In this document: positions 62,220 through 64,000 of the stretch, piece by piece
How the letters are laid out: every line of letters starts with the position of its first letter
How positions within the stretch are numbered: position 1 is the stretch's first letter
Assembly (NCBI GenBank): GCA_017307955.1
Contig: JAFKFV010000007.1
Coordinates: 124,001-188,000, forward strand
DNA from: Allobosea sp.
Lineage (GTDB): Bacteria; Pseudomonadota; Alphaproteobacteria; Rhizobiales; Kaistiaceae
Length of the DNA: 64,000 nt
Direction: 5' to 3'
Program-made: the position numbers and the translations under genes
Notes under the pieces: model-generated
Seen by the model: only the letters and a program-made list of their open reading frames with translations
Database searches by the model: none
Told to the model about the DNA's origin: nothing

Positions 62220-63896
62220 GTGACGAGCCTTGGCGAGTTGCTGGCCGGTCTCGGGCTGCTCTTTGTCGGCTTGAAGCTCTTGTCCGCCAATCTGCAGCAG
62301 GCGCTCGGCGGCCGGATCCGCGTGCTGCTCCAGCGCGCCACCGCCTCTCCCCTCGCCGGCTTCCTGGTCGGCTGCGTCGCCGGCATCGTCACGCAGTCGA
62401 GCAACGCGGTCGCGGTCATCTCCGGCAATCTCGTGCGCGGTCGCGCGCTGACCACCCGCGATGCGATCCCGATCGTCGCCGGCGGCAATGTCGGGACGGC
62501 GGCGCTGGTCGTGATGGCGGCGATCGATTTCCATGTCGCGGCGCTGATGCTCGTCGGGCTCGTCGGTCTCGGCTATCAGGCCGGCCTCGACCGCAGGGGA
62601 ACGCTGCGCGACTGGATGGGCGTCCTGCTCGGCCTCGCGCTGCTCTTTCTCGGCATCGACTTCATCAAGGCCGCGCCGCGCACCGTCGATATCGACGCGC
62701 TGGCCGCCTTCGCCGAGACACTGCCGCCGCTTGTCAGCCTCGTCATCGGCGTCGCGGTGGCGCTCGTGACGCAATCCTCGTCGACAGCCGCCATCCTCGC
62801 ACTCGCCGGGCTGCGCGCAGGCTTTGTCGAGCTCGACGACTGCTTCTTCCTCGTCGTCGGCGCCAATCTCGGCTCGGGCATCGCCAGCCTCGTCGCGGCC
62901 GGCGGTCTCTCCGGCGTCGGACGGCAGCTCTGCTACATCCACATCCTGGTCAAGGCGATCGGTTCCGGCCTCCTGCTGCTGCTCTGGGTGAGCGCGCCGG
63001 CCTGCGGGTTCGATCCGTCGCATCTCTTCGCCGAGGCGGGAGCGGGCGAGGCGCCGGCCTCGGTCTCGATGCTCTTCCTCGTGCTGCAACTCGCCGGAGC
63101 GCTGCCGGTGACGATCCTGCGCAGTCTCGCCGAACGGTTCGCCGACCACTTCAGCCCGCCCTCCCTCGAGGACAGCGTCTCGCGGCCGCGCTTCATCGAT
63201 CCCGTGGCGACGGCCGATCCGGCAGGCGCGCTCGATCTCTCGTCTCGCGAGATCGCCGATCTCGTCACCCGGCTTGGCTCGCTGCTGCCCGATCTCGACG
63301 CGGCCGATGTCGCGCCCGCGGCCGAAATCCGCCTGCTCTGGCGCGGCGGTTCGGCCGTCGCCGCGACGACCGACGCATTCCTCGTGCAGTTGATCGGCCG
63401 CGGCCTCTCCGGCGCCGACCTCGAATCCGCCCTCGGCCAGCAGGCGCGACTCGAGGGCCTCCGCTCGCTGCAGGATGCCCTGGCCGATTTCTCCGACGTG
63501 ATCCTCTCGTTCGAGGCGCTGCCGCGCCTCGCCTTCGACCTCTCCGAAAGCCTTCGCCTGATGGTTCTGCAACTCGCCGAAGCCGGTGCGGGCGACGACG
63601 GTGATTTCGCGTTTCTGATCGCCCTCACCGCCGACCGCAGCGAGCATCTCAACGCGCTGCGTGGCTCCCTCGCCACCTCGGCGCTCGGCGCCGAACACGA
63701 CGCGCAGCGCCTGCTTCTGGCAACGAGCCTTTTCGAGCGCGCAGTCTGGCTCATCCATCGCCTCGCCATCGCGCTGCGGGCGGCGCGGGTGACGGCGACG
63801 GCGTCGCAATCGGCGCTGGCGAGCGGACCGGCTTCGCGGTTCGCGCCCCGCGCCGACGCCGAGGCTCTGGAGAGCGCCGGCCGCCCGGGCCGCTGA
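62220..63896 (+). CDS. Na/Pi cotransporter family protein (NptA/YjbB-like)
   Basis: 558 residues. Two inverted halves each carry the QSS signature: GIVTQSSNAVAVISGNLV (about 56-73) and VALVTQSSSTAAILALAG (about 182-199), as in NptA and YjbB Na-phosphate symporters. The soluble C-terminal half (from about 340) is helical and PhoU-like, possibly sensing phosphate. The start is GTG 62220 (VTSLGELLAG). No pho genes are adjacent. Confidence 0.9.
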   Translation: MTSLGELLAGLGLLFVGLKLLSANLQQALGGRIRVLLQRATASPLAGFLVGCVAGIVTQSSNAVAVISGNLVRGRALTTRDAIPIVAGGNVGTAALVVMAAIDFHVAALMLVGLVGLGYQAGLDRRGTLRDWMGVLLGLALLFLGIDFIKAAPRTVDIDALAAFAETLPPLVSLVIGVAVALVTQSSSTAAILALAGLRAGFVELDDCFFLVVGANLGSGIASLVAAGGLSGVGRQLCYIHILVKAIGSGLLLLLWVSAPACGFDPSHLFAEAGAGEAPASVSMLFLVLQLAGALPVTILRSLAERFADHFSPPSLEDSVSRPRFIDPVATADPAGALDLSSREIADLVTRLGSLLPDLDAADVAPAAEIRLLWRGGSAVAATTDAFLVQLIGRGLSGADLESALGQQARLEGLRSLQDALADFSDVILSFEALPRLAFDLSESLRLMVLQLAEAGAGDDGDFAFLIALTADRSEHLNALRGSLATSALGAEHDAQRLLLATSLFERAVWLIHRLAIALRAARVTATASQSALASGPASRFAPRADAEALESAGRPGR

Positions 63897-63921
63897 CCCC
63901 ATGCCGCGCTGCGGCATTGCC

Positions 63922-63951
63922 TTGGCAGCGGGGAAAACCGCGTGCTAGACA
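63922..63951 (+). promoter_or_regulatory. Possible promoter of a gene beyond the window
   Basis: TTGGCA, 18-bp spacer, TAGACA, after the short dyad ATGCCGC-GCT-GCGGCAT (63901-63917) that follows the transporter stop. The final 50 bp show no start of a coding frame that can be judged. Confidence 0.4.
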
Positions 63952-64000
63952 GCCGCCATCCTCCGCGAGGCGGGGCCTCCCGGCCCGCGGCGACGCTTTT

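Overview
The window is GC-rich (about two thirds G+C by eye) chromosome from an alphaproteobacterium of the order Hyphomicrobiales (Rhizobiales). The evidence is a giant growth-pole-ring (GPR/RgsE)-like protein, a split and permuted tmRNA with the tag ANDNYAPVAVAA next to sspB, DUF1127, DUF3309 and BA14K proteins, the hflK-hflC-DUF2065-degP block and rhizobial-type palindromic repeats. Genus cannot be settled from the sequence alone. Most genes are single-copy housekeeping or transport genes. No phage, insertion sequence, CRISPR array or rRNA was seen.

Layout. 0-8 kb: ferredoxin (cut by the window edge), an HPt protein and a 2269-residue polar coiled-coil protein built on 22-residue repeats. 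8-15.8 kb: MFS exporter, DUF3309, a three-gene two-component operon (CHASE3 kinase, small receiver, receiver-HWE kinase), a zinc peptidase, DUF1127, a serine protease and a fatty acid hydroxylase-type protein. 15.8-16.1 kb: nested inverted repeats. 16.1-25.3 kb: ribose-type sugar ABC transporter, a pepsin-like exported protein, a helix-turn-helix protein, AIM24, a phosphotriesterase-like hydrolase and a GFA protein. 25.6-27 kb: PIN/HTH toxin-antitoxin pair beside tRNA-Lys(CTT). 27-34 kb: phytase-like exported protein, leuA with a leucine leader peptide, hisC and a PhzF protein. 34-38.3 kb: BA14K, soxR with a textbook SoxR-box promoter in front of an MFS pump, then a ParD-like/methionine aminopeptidase/GNAT operon. 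38.3-44 kb: ilvC, a TetR regulator, a penicillin-V-acylase-type hydrolase and ilvI-ilvN behind a branched-chain leader peptide and attenuator. 44-45.5 kb: an AT-richer island with a HARE-HTH/GIY-YIG nuclease. 45.5-54 kb: pentapeptide-like mini-protein, miaA and serB sharing start-codon bases, GNAT, solA-like oxidase, degP, DUF2065, hflC, hflK and folA. 54-61 kb: UPF0114, APC permease, DUF1398, a MarR gene with a 13-bp inverted-repeat operator, GNAT, DUF4424, thyA and a Bcr/CflA exporter. 61-64 kb: ssrA, sspB and an Na/Pi cotransporter.

How the parts work together. leuA, ilvC and ilvIN cover much of branched-chain amino acid synthesis, and two of the three transcripts carry a leader peptide rich in the end-product codons. 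folA and thyA form the dTMP/folate pair and flank the HflKC-DegP membrane quality-control block. ssrA and sspB couple ribosome rescue with delivery of tagged proteins to ClpXP. Accessory content is limited to the PIN toxin-antitoxin pair, the ParD-like/map operon and the GIY-YIG island. The most interesting unexplained items are the HARE-HTH/GIY-YIG nuclease with its palindromic operator, the ParD-like/MetAP/GNAT operon, the pepsin-like protein, and the near-invariant histidine in the 22-residue repeats of the GPR-like protein.
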